Assembly: GCA_031272075.1 (NCBI GenBank)
Contig: JAISUK010000044.1
Coordinates: 1 to 64,000, forward strand
DNA length: 64,000 bases
Direction of reading: 5' to 3'
Source of the DNA: Dysgonamonadaceae bacterium
GTDB lineage: Bacteria; Bacteroidota; Bacteroidia; Bacteroidales; Azobacteroidaceae
The position numbers were made by a program, and so were the translations under genes. A model generated the notes under the pieces. The model was given only the letters and a program-made list of their open reading frames with translations. It did no database searches and was not told where the DNA came from. Below, piece by piece: positions 44,037 through 53,911 of this stretch (positions within the stretch are counted from its first letter, which is position 1; every line of letters begins with the position of its first letter).

Positions 44037-44935
44037 AATACCATGTTCCGGTTTTGTTGGAAAGATGTATTGAAAATCTCAATATCCGGCCCGATGGAAT
44101 CTATGTCGATGTGACATTCGGAGGAGGAGGTCATTCCGGCGCGATATTGGATCGCTTGGGAACAAAGGGACGGTTATTTGGATTTGATCAGGATGCGGAT
44201 GCAGAAGCGAATGTCTCCTCGGACGTCCGGTTTACGTTTGTAAGAAGTAATTTCCGGTATTTGTCAAACTTCATGGATTGGCATGACATTCAAGCGATTG
44301 ACGGATTATTGGCGGATCTGGGCGTTTCGTCGCATCATTTTGATGATGCAACGCGCGGATTTTCGTTTCGCTTCGATGGCGCATTGGACATGCGGATGAA
44401 TCAACAAGCGGCTGTGAAGGCTTCGGATGTCGTGAATGACTATCCGGAAGAAGCGCTAGCCACAGTTTTTCACCTGTATGGCGAATTGAAAAATGCCCGA
44501 CAGTTGAGCAAAGCGATCGTGGCGCAGCGAGAACAGAAAAAAATAATTACGATTCGGGATTTTGTGGCAGTCATTCAGCCATTTTTCCCTAAACGCTTGG
44601 AACAAAAAGGATTTGCGCAAGTATTTCAAGCGCTTCGGATCGAAGTGAACCGCGAATTGGAGGCGCTGAAAGAGATGTTGCTTCAGGCGTTGGCATTATT
44701 GAAAACGGGAGGCCGATTGGTGGTCATCACTTATCATTCTTTGGAAGATCGTTTGGTAAAGAATTTTTTCAAAAGCGGCAATTTTGAAGGAACGGTCACC
44801 GAAGATTTTTATGGGAACCGCCATACGCCATTTCGACTGATAAATAACAAGGTAATCGTTCCCGACGAAGAGGAAATAAGACGAAATCCGCGTGCACGAA
44901 GCGCAAAACTCCGTGTCGCAGAAAAAATAGCATGA
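44021..44935 (+). CDS. rsmH: 16S rRNA (cytosine1402-N4)-methyltransferase
   Basis: SAM-dependent enzyme (formerly MraW) that methylates C1402 of 16S rRNA. The 304-residue protein starts YHVPVLLERCIENL, has the SAM loop VDVTFGGGGHSGAIL (about 28-42), the GLLADLGVSSHHFDDATRGFSFR segment, and the C-terminal VVITYHSLEDRLVKNFFK and RNPRARSAKLRVAEK, all standard. It overlaps mraZ by 16 bases and the ftsL-like gene by 4. Confidence 0.96.
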   Translation: MDGNLKYHVPVLLERCIENLNIRPDGIYVDVTFGGGGHSGAILDRLGTKGRLFGFDQDADAEANVSSDVRFTFVRSNFRYLSNFMDWHDIQAIDGLLADLGVSSHHFDDATRGFSFRFDGALDMRMNQQAAVKASDVVNDYPEEALATVFHLYGELKNARQLSKAIVAQREQKKIITIRDFVAVIQPFFPKRLEQKGFAQVFQALRIEVNRELEALKEMLLQALALLKTGGRLVVITYHSLEDRLVKNFFKSGNFEGTVTEDFYGNRHTPFRLINNKVIVPDEEEIRRNPRARSAKLRVAEKIA

Positions 44936-45315
44936 TGGAAGAAGCAGAAATAAATAATGAGTTAGTCGATCAGAAAGTGCGTTCGCTTCCTTTGAGGAAA
45001 GAGAAAAAATTTGCTGTCGGCAGAATATTGGGAGGAGATATTCTGAAAGAGGATTTTATGCTCAAACAATCCAAACTGATTATTTTGATCGCCTTCTTAT
45101 TCATCCTTTTTATCAGTAATCGCTATTCTTGTTTGAAGAAACTGACTGAAATAGATCGCCTGCGAACAGAATTGAAAGACATAAAATATGAAAACCTGGT
45201 GATTTCCGCAGAATTAACGTCCGACAGCAAACAGTCGCAAATCGAAGATTTGGTGAAAGCGAAAGGATTGAATCTGTCGGGTGCAAGGTCGCCGGTATAT
45301 GTTATACGTAAATGA
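44932..45315 (+). CDS. ftsL: FtsL-like division protein
   Basis: A 127-residue bitopic protein: about 48 cytosolic residues, one transmembrane segment (LIILIAFLFILFISN, about 48-62) and a periplasmic leucine-zipper-like helix (LKKLTEIDRLRTELKDIKYENLVISAELT). It lies between rsmH and the septal transpeptidase, the ftsL position. The primary sequence is too variable for recognition by motif; position, size and topology carry the call. The cytosolic tail is longer than that of E. coli FtsL, which is usual for Bacteroidetes. Confidence 0.85.
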   Translation: MMEEAEINNELVDQKVRSLPLRKEKKFAVGRILGGDILKEDFMLKQSKLIILIAFLFILFISNRYSCLKKLTEIDRLRTELKDIKYENLVISAELTSDSKQSQIEDLVKAKGLNLSGARSPVYVIRK

Positions 45316-45318
45316 TTT

Positions 45319-47493
45319 ATGGAGAAAAATTTGCTGAACAATAATATCCGAAGAAATTATCTGATCGTGGCGCTTTGCTTCGGTGTGGTTGTGTTGGCGA
45401 TCTTTTCTAAAGTTTGTTACATCTCGTTTGTGGATGGCAATGAATGGCGAAAATTGGGCACTTCGCTGATTCGTCCGAACGTAGAAGTGGATGCGGTGCG
45501 CGGCAATATTTATTCTTCCGACGGTCGTCTGATGGCAACCAGCGAGTCGCTTTACCGCTTGTATATCGATTTTTGGGCGGAAGGAATCAATGAAGACACC
45601 CTGCGAAAATATATGCAGCCGTTGGCGGAAGGACTTCACCGGATGTTTCCCGAACAATCGGCTACCGCGTATTATTCCCGAATCATGAAGGGATTGAATA
45701 TGAAAAAACAGGAAGAAGCGCTCGAAAAAAGCGGCAAAAGAGTTTCCCGCAAAAGTCGCGAATACCTGCTACTCGACAACAGGGTGAATTATGTGCAACT
45801 GAAAGACATCAAAAAACTTCCTTTCCTGAAACAGGGCAGATACAGATCGGGATTATACACCAAAGAATACGTGAAACGAACCAAACCTTTCGGGACATTG
45901 GCTTCCCGTACCATCGGAGATATCTACGGCGAATTTGAAAAAGGCGGAAAAAATGGACTGGAACTGAAATACGATTCATTGCTCAGGGGCGTGCCGGGCG
46001 TGAGTATGGTGAAAAAGGCTTACGGGAAAATCATACGCGAACCGATCGTCCATCCGGAGAACGGAAAAGACATCATCACGACAATCGATATTGATATTCA
46101 GGATATTACAGAAAAGGCGCTCTTGTCGAAACTCAAAGAAACGGACGCCGAATCGGGAACGGCTGTCGTAATGGAAGTCCATACGGGTGAAATCAAGGCA
46201 ATCACCAACTTAGGACGCTTGCGCGAAGGCGTATGGACGGAAACGAAAAACCATGCGGTAGCCGATGAGATAGAACCCGGCTCTACATTCAAGGTGGCAT
46301 CCATGATTGTAGCGCTGGAAGACAAAGTGATTGATCCGGAAGATACCATCGATGTGGGCAATGGAATTTTTTCTTACGCGGGCGCTTCACTTCGCGACCA
46401 CAATTACGAAAGAGGCGGCTACCACCGGATTACGGCAGCGCAGTCGATCTGGTATTCTTCGAATATCGGGGTGGCGAAAATCATCTTGAAAGGTTATGAA
46501 AATAATCCCGGAAAATACGTCGATGGATTATATAAATTGGGATTGACCGAACCGCTCAATCTGGAAATTCCAGGCGCAGGAACGGCAAAGATCCGCCATC
46601 CAAAAAGCAAAACGGAATATTGGTCGAAAACAACTTTGCCGTGGATGTCGTTCGGATATGAGACACAGATTCCGCCGATTAATATGCTGACATTTTTCAA
46701 TGCTATCGCCAATAACGGGAGAATGGTAGCGCCTTATTTTGTGAAAGCAATCCAAAACAACGGAAAGACGGAAGAACAAAATAACCCACGGACAGTGAAA
46801 TCGCGGATCTGCTCCGACAAAACATTGAAACTGATTCGGGAAATGCTGGAGAATGTGGTGGAAAAAGGTACAGGCGCGCCGGTGAAATCCGAGCATGTCA
46901 AGATTGCCGGTAAAACCGGTACGGCACAGATTTCTCAAGGATCGGCAGGCTACAGAGGTGGTACGGGATTGAGCCACCAGGTCTCGTTTTGCGGTTATTT
47001 TCCTGCCGACGAACCGAAATATTCGGCGATTGTCGTCATTCGGAAACCCCGCAACGGTTATCCTTCGGGAGGAATCATGTCGGGCGGCGTGTTTAAAACA
47101 ATTGCCGAAGAGGTATACGCGCGGACAACACTGCATGAAACGGATGAATGTCCCAAAGACAGCCTGAAAATACCGAAAGTCAAAAACGGGCTGTATCAGC
47201 AGACGCAATATGTATTGGATAAATTGGATATCGCGTATAAAGATCAGGCTAAGACGAAGCACAATCCGGTTCATATCAAATCCGAGGGCGATCTCGTGGT
47301 CATCAACGAAGTAAATACTGCTGCCGGTATCGTCCCGAATGTGATGGGAATGGGTGCAAAAGACGCTGTGTTTTCTTTGGAAAATGCGGGTCTGCGGGTG
47401 AACCTCACAGGAAAAGGAACGGTGTTCCATCAATCGGTATCGCCCGGAACAAAACTTACTAAAGGACAGGTAATAACGATTCAATTAAAATGA
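45319..47493 (+). CDS. ftsI: septal peptidoglycan transpeptidase (PBP3 type) with PASTA domain
   Basis: Class B penicillin-binding protein that crosslinks septal peptidoglycan. The 724-residue protein has an N-terminal anchor (LIVALCFGVVVLAIFSKVCYI), a dimerisation domain (from about 50) and the transpeptidase domain with STFK (S322-K325), SSN (S380-N382) and KTG (K532). The C-terminal about 60 residues form a PASTA domain (VPNVMGMGAKDAVFSLENAGL...VSPGTKLTKGQVI). PASTA tails on FtsI are seen in Bacteroidetes and Firmicutes. It starts 3 bases after ftsL and ends 6 bases before murE. Confidence 0.95.
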   Translation: MEKNLLNNNIRRNYLIVALCFGVVVLAIFSKVCYISFVDGNEWRKLGTSLIRPNVEVDAVRGNIYSSDGRLMATSESLYRLYIDFWAEGINEDTLRKYMQPLAEGLHRMFPEQSATAYYSRIMKGLNMKKQEEALEKSGKRVSRKSREYLLLDNRVNYVQLKDIKKLPFLKQGRYRSGLYTKEYVKRTKPFGTLASRTIGDIYGEFEKGGKNGLELKYDSLLRGVPGVSMVKKAYGKIIREPIVHPENGKDIITTIDIDIQDITEKALLSKLKETDAESGTAVVMEVHTGEIKAITNLGRLREGVWTETKNHAVADEIEPGSTFKVASMIVALEDKVIDPEDTIDVGNGIFSYAGASLRDHNYERGGYHRITAAQSIWYSSNIGVAKIILKGYENNPGKYVDGLYKLGLTEPLNLEIPGAGTAKIRHPKSKTEYWSKTTLPWMSFGYETQIPPINMLTFFNAIANNGRMVAPYFVKAIQNNGKTEEQNNPRTVKSRICSDKTLKLIREMLENVVEKGTGAPVKSEHVKIAGKTGTAQISQGSAGYRGGTGLSHQVSFCGYFPADEPKYSAIVVIRKPRNGYPSGGIMSGGVFKTIAEEVYARTTLHETDECPKDSLKIPKVKNGLYQQTQYVLDKLDIAYKDQAKTKHNPVHIKSEGDLVVINEVNTAAGIVPNVMGMGAKDAVFSLENAGLRVNLTGKGTVFHQSVSPGTKLTKGQVITIQLK

Positions 47494-47499
47494 AGCGAA

Positions 47500-48963
47500 A
47501 TGATGAAACTCAATAAATTAATCAGTGTGTTGCGCCGACCGGAAATCATCGGGGATGTCGCCTGCGAAATCGAAGGAATCGCCTCCGATTCACGCAAAGT
47601 AGAACAGGGATTCCTTTTCATTGCAGTGAAAGGGACGTTGTCGGATGGACACGCATACATCGCGAAAGCGGTCGAAAATGGAGCGACAGCAGTGGTGTGC
47701 CAACAGCTTCCGGAACCGCTTCCTGTCGGAATCACCTTGATCCGGGTGCCGGATAGCGCAGATGCGCTGGGAAAAATCGCTTCGTCCTGGAACGGAAATC
47801 CTTCGGAGAAGCTGACGCTGGTAGGCGTGACGGGTACCAACGGCAAAACAACCATCGCCACTTTGCTGTACGAAATTTTTCGCAAGCTGGGTTACAAAAC
47901 CGGATTGTTGTCTACCATCTGCAATTATATCGACGACAGGAAAGTGCCGGCTACCCACACCACACCCGACCCGCTTGAACTGAATCGACTGCTTGCGGAA
48001 ATGGCGACAGCGGGATGCGAATACGCTTTCATGGAAGTCAGTTCCCATGCCATCGACCAGAAACGCATCAACGGACTGGATTTCAATGGCGCGATATTTA
48101 CGAACCTGACGCACGATCATCTGGACTATCACCAGACCTTCGAGGCCTACCGCGATGTGAAAAAAGCATTTTTTGACGGCTTGCCGAAGCATGCGTTTGC
48201 TTTGACCAATATCGATGATAAAAACGGATTGTTCATGCTGCAAAATACCCTGGCCGATAAACGAACCTATTCCCTGCTTGCGTTGGCGGATTTCAAAGGG
48301 AAGATCCTGGAATCGCACTGGGATGGGACATTGATGATTATCAATGACAAGGAAATCACGACGCATTTCGTCGGACGGTTTAACGCCTACAACCTGCTGG
48401 CCGTATACGGAGCAGCGGTATTGATGAAAAGCAATCCGGAGGAAGTGCTCTTGTCGCTGAGCACAATGAGACCCGTGTCCGGACGTTTTCAAACCATCAC
48501 CTCGCCCGAAGGATTCACCGTGATCGTCGACTATGCGCATACGCCTGACGCTTTGACCAATGTGTTGGCCACCATCAATGAGTTGTTGCCACAGGGAAAA
48601 CGCCTGATCACTGTAGCAGGTTGCGGCGGAAACAGAGATAAAAGTAAACGTCCGGTGATGGCAAAAGAGGCTGTGCGGCTGAGCACGCAAGTCATCTTCA
48701 CTTCCGATAATCCGCGTTTCGAGGATCCGCAAACCATCATCGACGACATGCTTGCCGGTTTGGATCAGACAGAGAAGAAAAAAACAATCTGTGTTGTCGA
48801 CCGTTTGCAGGCTATCCGTACGGCATGTATGATGGCCGACAAGGGCGATGTCGTCCTGATTGCCGGCAAAGGACATGAAGATTATCAGGAAATTAATGGA
48901 GTAAAACATCATTTTGATGATTGGGCGACCGTGAAAGCGATTTTTGAAGAGTCACAACTGTAA
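47500..48963 (+). CDS. murE: UDP-MurNAc-L-Ala-D-Glu ligase (third amino acid)
   Basis: Adds the third residue to the muropeptide, meso-diaminopimelate in most Gram-negative species. The 487-residue protein has the ATP loop [10 protein letters not shown] (about 107-116), [11 protein letters not shown], the carbamylated-lysine region [18 protein letters not shown] and [10 protein letters not shown]. The substrate signature near residue 404 reads [12 protein letters not shown] is the motif of meso-DAP-adding MurE, so the crosslinking amino acid should be meso-DAP. Two ATGs lie back to back at 47500 and 47503. Confidence 0.95.
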   Translation: MMKLNKLISVLRRPEIIGDVACEIEGIASDSRKVEQGFLFIAVKGTLSDGHAYIAKAVENGATAVVCQQLPEPLPVGITLIRVPDSADALGKIASSWNGNPSEKLTLVGVTGTNGKTTIATLLYEIFRKLGYKTGLLSTICNYIDDRKVPATHTTPDPLELNRLLAEMATAGCEYAFMEVSSHAIDQKRINGLDFNGAIFTNLTHDHLDYHQTFEAYRDVKKAFFDGLPKHAFALTNIDDKNGLFMLQNTLADKRTYSLLALADFKGKILESHWDGTLMIINDKEITTHFVGRFNAYNLLAVYGAAVLMKSNPEEVLLSLSTMRPVSGRFQTITSPEGFTVIVDYAHTPDALTNVLATINELLPQGKRLITVAGCGGNRDKSKRPVMAKEAVRLSTQVIFTSDNPRFEDPQTIIDDMLAGLDQTEKKKTICVVDRLQAIRTACMMADKGDVVLIAGKGHEDYQEINGVKHHFDDWATVKAIFEESQL

Positions 48964-48975
48964 AAAAATATAATT

Positions 48976-50229
48976 ATGTTGTATTATCTTTTTGATTACC
49001 TTGATAAATTGGATATCCCCGGCATGAGGATGTTCAAGTATATCTCTTTCCGATCGGCCATGTCAATCATCTTGGCATTGCTGATTTCCACGATTATCGG
49101 AAGAAAAATCATCGACAAACTGCGGGTGAATCAGATCGGCGAAACGGTGCGCGACCTGGGGATTGAAGGACAGCTGTCCAAGAAAGGAATTCCAACCATG
49201 GGCGGGTTGATTATCATCATCTCCATCCTGACTCCGGTATTGCTCTTTGCCCGTTTGGGAAATGTATACATCATTGTGATGATCATCACGACAGTCTGGC
49301 TGGGCGGTATCGGATTCCTGGACGATTACATCAAGGTCTTCAAAAAAGATAAAGCAGGATTGAGCGGCAAATTCAAAATTTTAGGACAAACCGGGCTGGG
49401 ACTGATTGTCGGACTGACGCTCTACTTGAGTCCGCAAGTCGTCATGCGTGAAAATGTGGAAATTCGTGATAAAAACGTGCTGACGGAAGTCGTACATAAT
49501 TCGGAAATGAAATCGACAAAGACCACGATTCCATTTTTGAAAAACAACAATCTGGATTATAGCGACCTGATTCCTTTTATGTCAAACAATCAGGCTGCTA
49601 CGTGGATCGTATTCATCATTGTTACGGTTTTTATTATCACCGCCGTCTCAAATGGATCTAACCTTACCGACGGACTTGATGGTCTGGTGACGGGAAATGC
49701 AGCAGTGATCGGCGCAACACTCGGAATCCTGGCCTATGTCTCCAGTCATATCAAGTATGCTGCGTACCTGAACATCATGTATATTCCCGGATGCGAAGAA
49801 TTGAGCGTTTTTGCCAGCGCATTTATCGGTGCGACGATCGGATTTTTATGGTATAATGCCTTCCCCGCTCAGGTTTTTATGGGAGATACGGGTTCATTGA
49901 CGCTCGGAGGAGTGATAGCTGTTTTTGCAATCATCATTCATAAAGAATTGCTGTTGCCTGTGTTATGCGGAATATTCTTCGTAGAGAGCCTGTCTGTCAT
50001 GATTCAGGTGGCGTATTTTAAGTATACAAAAAAGAAATACGGCGTCGGAAAGCGTGTATTCAAAATGACGCCGCTTCACCACCATTTTCAGAAGCCCGGA
50101 AATGCGGGGATTGACGCGCTTATTCAAAAACCGATCCAGGTGATCCCGGAATCCAAAATCGTCGTTCGATTCTGGTTGATTGGAATTATCTTGTCGGTAT
50201 TGACAGTTGCTACATTAAAAATGAGATAA
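48976..50229 (+). CDS. mraY: phospho-MurNAc-pentapeptide transferase
   Basis: Integral-membrane enzyme that makes lipid I from UDP-MurNAc-pentapeptide and undecaprenyl phosphate. The 417-residue protein has about ten transmembrane segments and the MraY motifs: [10 protein letters not shown] (about 72-81), GFLDDYIKV with the catalytic aspartates (about 115-123), [12 protein letters not shown] (about 230-241) and the HHHFQK stretch near 373. It is longer than E. coli MraY (360) owing to a loop of about 50 residues after [12 protein letters not shown], common in Bacteroidetes. It starts 12 bases after murE. Confidence 0.96.
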   Translation: MLYYLFDYLDKLDIPGMRMFKYISFRSAMSIILALLISTIIGRKIIDKLRVNQIGETVRDLGIEGQLSKKGIPTMGGLIIIISILTPVLLFARLGNVYIIVMIITTVWLGGIGFLDDYIKVFKKDKAGLSGKFKILGQTGLGLIVGLTLYLSPQVVMRENVEIRDKNVLTEVVHNSEMKSTKTTIPFLKNNNLDYSDLIPFMSNNQAATWIVFIIVTVFIITAVSNGSNLTDGLDGLVTGNAAVIGATLGILAYVSSHIKYAAYLNIMYIPGCEELSVFASAFIGATIGFLWYNAFPAQVFMGDTGSLTLGGVIAVFAIIIHKELLLPVLCGIFFVESLSVMIQVAYFKYTKKKYGVGKRVFKMTPLHHHFQKPGNAGIDALIQKPIQVIPESKIVVRFWLIGIILSVLTVATLKMR

Positions 50230-50234
50230 AAAAG

Positions 50235-51575
50235 ATGAGTAAACGGATTGTTATTCTTGGTGCAGGCGAAAGCGGGACAGGCGCAGCTGTCTTGGCGAAA
50301 GTACAAGGTTTCGACGTTTTTGTTTCCGATATGTCGGAGATGAAACCCAAATACCGCGCCTTACTTCAGAAATACGCCGTTGCTTACGAGGAAGGAATGC
50401 ATACGGAAGCCAAAATCCTCAATGCTGAGGAGGTGGTGAAAAGTCCTGGCATCCCGGATGATACCCCGCTCATGAAAAAAATTCAAACAAAACAGATCCC
50501 GGTGGTGTCGGAAATAGAATTTGCCGGTCGTTATACGCAGGCAAAAAAAATCTGTATCACAGGCAGCAACGGGAAGACGACCACGACAATGCTCACGTAT
50601 CATATTCTCAAAAATGCCGGATTGAATGTCGGATTGGCAGGAAATGTCGGGAACAGTTTCGCTTTGCAGGTGGCGGAAAAGCATTACGACTATTATGTCA
50701 TCGAACTGAGCAGCTTTCAATTGGATGGGATGTATTCGTTCAAAGCGGATATTTCGGTGCTGTTGAACATCACGCCCGATCACTTGGATCGATATGACCA
50801 CCAATTACAAAAATATGTGAACGCTAAGATGCGGATTTTACAAAATCAGACAAAAGCGGACGCATTTATCTATTGGAATGACGATCCATGGATTGCCGAA
50901 GAACTGAGAAAACGAACGACGGAAGTGACACGATACCCGTTTGCGAAAGAAAAACACGACAACCGGGTCGTCGGATATACGGAAAATAATCAGATAATAA
51001 TAAATACTTCAAAAGGGAATTTTACTATGGAAGAGGAATTGGTTGCGTTGACCGGTACGCATAACTTGTATAATTCGCTCGCTGCCGCTATTGCTGCAAA
51101 ATTGCTGGACATCCGGAATGAAGATATCCGGAAATCGCTGAGCAACTTCAAGGGCGTAGAGCACCGGCTGGAAAAAGTCGCCAGGGTAGGCGGCGTGGAA
51201 TATATCAACGATTCGAAAGCTACCAATGTCAATTCGTGCTGGTACGCCCTCCAGAGCATGAAAACGAAAGTCATACTCATTCTCGGTGGAATTGACAAAG
51301 GGAACGACTATTCCGAAATAGAAGCGCTGGTCAGAGAAAAATGCCGAGCCTTGATTTTTATGGGCGTCGACAACCGATTGCTGCACAACTTTTTTGACGG
51401 GAAAGTAGATCGAATTGAGGAGGCTCGTTCCATGGCGGAAGCCGTAAAAACAGCCTACGAACTGGCAGAAAAGGGAGATACGGTGTTGCTCTCACCCTGT
51501 TGCTCCAGTTTTGATCTGTTCGCAAATTATGAGGATCGTGGCAATCAATTTAAAGATTGCGTGAGACATTTGTAA
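50235..51575 (+). CDS. murD: UDP-MurNAc-L-alanine--D-glutamate ligase
   Basis: Adds D-glutamate to UDP-MurNAc-L-Ala. The 446-residue protein has the N-terminal nucleotide-like GAGESGTGAAVLAK, the ATP loop ITGSNGKTTTTMLT (about 110-123), ELSSFQLDG and NITPDHLDRYD in the centre, and the C-terminal GVEHRLEKVARVGGVEYINDSKATN and LLSPCCSSFDLFANYEDRG. All ligase motifs are intact. It starts 5 bases after mraY and ends 3 bases before ftsW. Confidence 0.95.
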   Translation: MSKRIVILGAGESGTGAAVLAKVQGFDVFVSDMSEMKPKYRALLQKYAVAYEEGMHTEAKILNAEEVVKSPGIPDDTPLMKKIQTKQIPVVSEIEFAGRYTQAKKICITGSNGKTTTTMLTYHILKNAGLNVGLAGNVGNSFALQVAEKHYDYYVIELSSFQLDGMYSFKADISVLLNITPDHLDRYDHQLQKYVNAKMRILQNQTKADAFIYWNDDPWIAEELRKRTTEVTRYPFAKEKHDNRVVGYTENNQIIINTSKGNFTMEEELVALTGTHNLYNSLAAAIAAKLLDIRNEDIRKSLSNFKGVEHRLEKVARVGGVEYINDSKATNVNSCWYALQSMKTKVILILGGIDKGNDYSEIEALVREKCRALIFMGVDNRLLHNFFDGKVDRIEEARSMAEAVKTAYELAEKGDTVLLSPCCSSFDLFANYEDRGNQFKDCVRHL

Positions 51576-51578
51576 AAT

Positions 51579-52817
51579 ATGGATTTTGTAAACAAAATAT
51601 TCAGAGGAGACAAGGCGATATGGATGATATTCATGTTCCTTTGCCTGATTTCCATCGTCGAGGTGTATAGCGCCAGCAGTACATTGACTTATCGACGCAA
51701 TTACTGGGATCCCATCATGCGGCATACCATGTTTTTGTTGTCCGGTACGGCTTTCGTGTTGCTGTGTCATAGCATCAAACCCCGCTTTTTTGTAATTTTT
51801 GCTTTGTTGCTTCCCGTCGCCTGGCTGTTGCTGATTGCCACCAAAATGGCAGGCAACAATATCAACGATGCCGACCGGTGGTTGAGTATCGGCGGGTTCT
51901 CTTTCCAACCTTCGGAATTTGCCAAGCTGTTTCTGATTGCATGTGTCGCATTCATATTGAGTAAACAAAACAAAGACCAACAATCGAAAGATAAGCGGTT
52001 TAAATGGATATTACTGTTTGCTGTCCCGACTTGTGCGATGATCTTGCTGGATAATTTTTCTACGGCGGCCTTGTTGTTTATCATCGTCTTCCTGATGATG
52101 TTTGTCGGACAGATTCCTCTCAAAAAATTGGGAATCTTGCTGGCAGTCATGGTCGTGTTGTCGGGATTGTTTATCGGCTTTTTGGTCGTGGTGCCTGCTT
52201 CCACGATGAACAAAATCTTGCCCAGGGCGGTGACCTGGAAAGAACGAGTCAAAGATTTCAATCATAAGTCGGGCGATATCACCGATCCGGAGGTGGCATT
52301 CAACAACGATAACTATCAGGTGAGCCATTCCAAGATCGCTATTGCCAGGGGAGGGATTCTCGGTAAAATGCCGGGCAACAGTCAAGAACGGGATTTTCTT
52401 CCCCAGGCCTATTCGGATTTTATTTATGCAATTATCATCGAAGAAATGGGAATAGCGGGAGGTGCCTGCGTGCTGCTGTTGTATGTGATTTTGTTCGTTC
52501 GAGCGGGAATCATCGCGAATCGGTGTGAAAAATTCTTTCCGAAATACTTGGTACTCGGTTCGGCATTGATTATTGTTACACAAGCGCTGGTCAACATGGC
52601 GGTCGCAGCCAATTTGCTTCCCGTTACCGGACAACCCTTGCCGTTGATCAGTCGCGGAGGCACTTCCATGTGGGTCAATTGTGTTTTTATCGGCATTATA
52701 CTCAGCGTCAGTCGGTTTGAAAATCCGAAAGGGGTGCAGCAGGAACAGACGATCGCCATCGAAATGGAAGAAGAAAAACTACAACAACAAGAACAACAAC
52801 AAATAATGGACGTATGA
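51579..52817 (+). CDS. ftsW: SEDS-family septal glycosyltransferase FtsW
   Basis: Polymerises lipid II at the septum together with FtsI. The 412-residue polytopic protein (about ten helices) has the SEDS motifs DADRWLSIGGFSFQPSEFAKL (about 88-108) and LPLISRGGTSMWVNC near the C-terminus. The extra-cytoplasmic loop with the likely catalytic aspartate lies around NYQVSHSKIAIARGGILGKMPGNS. The C-terminus ends in a glutamine-rich tail (EEEKLQQQEQQQIM). The last 4 bases overlap murG, whose start again follows GACGT. Confidence 0.95.
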   Translation: MDFVNKIFRGDKAIWMIFMFLCLISIVEVYSASSTLTYRRNYWDPIMRHTMFLLSGTAFVLLCHSIKPRFFVIFALLLPVAWLLLIATKMAGNNINDADRWLSIGGFSFQPSEFAKLFLIACVAFILSKQNKDQQSKDKRFKWILLFAVPTCAMILLDNFSTAALLFIIVFLMMFVGQIPLKKLGILLAVMVVLSGLFIGFLVVVPASTMNKILPRAVTWKERVKDFNHKSGDITDPEVAFNNDNYQVSHSKIAIARGGILGKMPGNSQERDFLPQAYSDFIYAIIIEEMGIAGGACVLLLYVILFVRAGIIANRCEKFFPKYLVLGSALIIVTQALVNMAVAANLLPVTGQPLPLISRGGTSMWVNCVFIGIILSVSRFENPKGVQQEQTIAIEMEEEKLQQQEQQQIMDV

Positions 52818-53911
52818 AATATATCATCAGCGGAGGCGGAACGGGTGGACATATTTTTCCGGCGATCGCCATAGCCAACGGAATATCAAAGCGTTTCCCG
52901 GATGCGGAAATCCTGTTTGTCGGAGCTCAAGGACGCATGGAAATGCGGAAAGTGCCGGCGGCAGGCTACAATATTGAAGGACTTCCGGTTGCGGGATTTG
53001 ATCGGAAAAACCTGTTAAGGAATATCAGCGTATTGGCAAAATTGTGCCGGTCGCTGTTCTTGGCCTGGAAAATTATTCGCAATTTCAAGCCCGATGTAGT
53101 GATCGGAGTGGGGGGATATGCCAGCGGCCCTATCCTGAAAGCTGCGAACAGAATGAAGATACCTACGGTGTTGCAGGAACAAAATTCATACGCCGGTGTT
53201 ACGAATAAACTCCTGGCGAAAAATGCAACCCGGATTTGTGTGGCTTACGAAGGAATGGATCAGTTCTTCCCGGCCGAAAAGATCGTGCTGACCGGCAACC
53301 CTGTGCGAAAAGACCTGCACGCCGCCCATGAGAAACGCACGGAAGCGATCGCCTATTTCAAACTGAATCCTGCAAAAAAGACGGTGCTGGTGCTGGGCGG
53401 AAGCCTGGGTGCGCGCACCATCAATCAAAGCATGATGCGCTATTTGGATGAGATCGCCGCAAAACAGGTACAGTTTATCTGGCAAACAGGCGAATATTAT
53501 TATCGGGAAGCTTTGGCAAGCATCCGCGAACGTGTGAATTTGCCGGTTTACATGACGGATTTTATTTCTCGCATGGACATGGCTTATGCCGTCGCCGACC
53601 TGATAGTTTCCCGCGCAGGGGCAGGCACGATTTCCGAACTGTGCATCGTCGGCAAGCCGGTTATCCTGGTACCCTCGCCCAATGTGGCGGAAAATCACCA
53701 AATGAAAAATGCATGCGCATTGGTAGAAAAAGACGCGGCGGTGCTATTGGCGGACGCAGAGGCCCCCGAACAGCTTATTCCCGCCATCTTTCAGTTGATC
53801 GAAGACGAAAATCGGATGAAAGAATTGGGTGAAAATATCTTGAAAATGGCATTGCCGGACGCTACGGATCGGATCGTAGATGAAATAATCAAAATAGCGC
53901 AAAAACAATGA
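52814..53911 (+). CDS. murG: UDP-GlcNAc transferase to lipid I
   Basis: GT28 glycosyltransferase at the inner face of the membrane; makes lipid II. The 365-residue protein begins ISGGGTGGHIFPAIAIAN, the MurG G-loop 1 (about 4-21), has VIGVGGYASGP (about 96-106), LQEQNSYAGVTNK, LGGSLGAR (about 195-202) and the UDP-binding DLIVSRAGAGTISEL (about 256-270), all intact. It overlaps ftsW and murC by 4 bases each. Confidence 0.96.
   Translation: MKYIISGGGTGGHIFPAIAIANGISKRFPDAEILFVGAQGRMEMRKVPAAGYNIEGLPVAGFDRKNLLRNISVLAKLCRSLFLAWKIIRNFKPDVVIGVGGYASGPILKAANRMKIPTVLQEQNSYAGVTNKLLAKNATRICVAYEGMDQFFPAEKIVLTGNPVRKDLHAAHEKRTEAIAYFKLNPAKKTVLVLGGSLGARTINQSMMRYLDEIAAKQVQFIWQTGEYYYREALASIRERVNLPVYMTDFISRMDMAYAVADLIVSRAGAGTISELCIVGKPVILVPSPNVAENHQMKNACALVEKDAAVLLADAEAPEQLIPAIFQLIEDENRMKELGENILKMALPDATDRIVDEIIKIAQKQ

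Noticed and set aside
47590-48912. 440-codon open frame antisense to murE
   Set aside because: Same reasoning: composition of an antisense shadow, no motif, and murE is certain.
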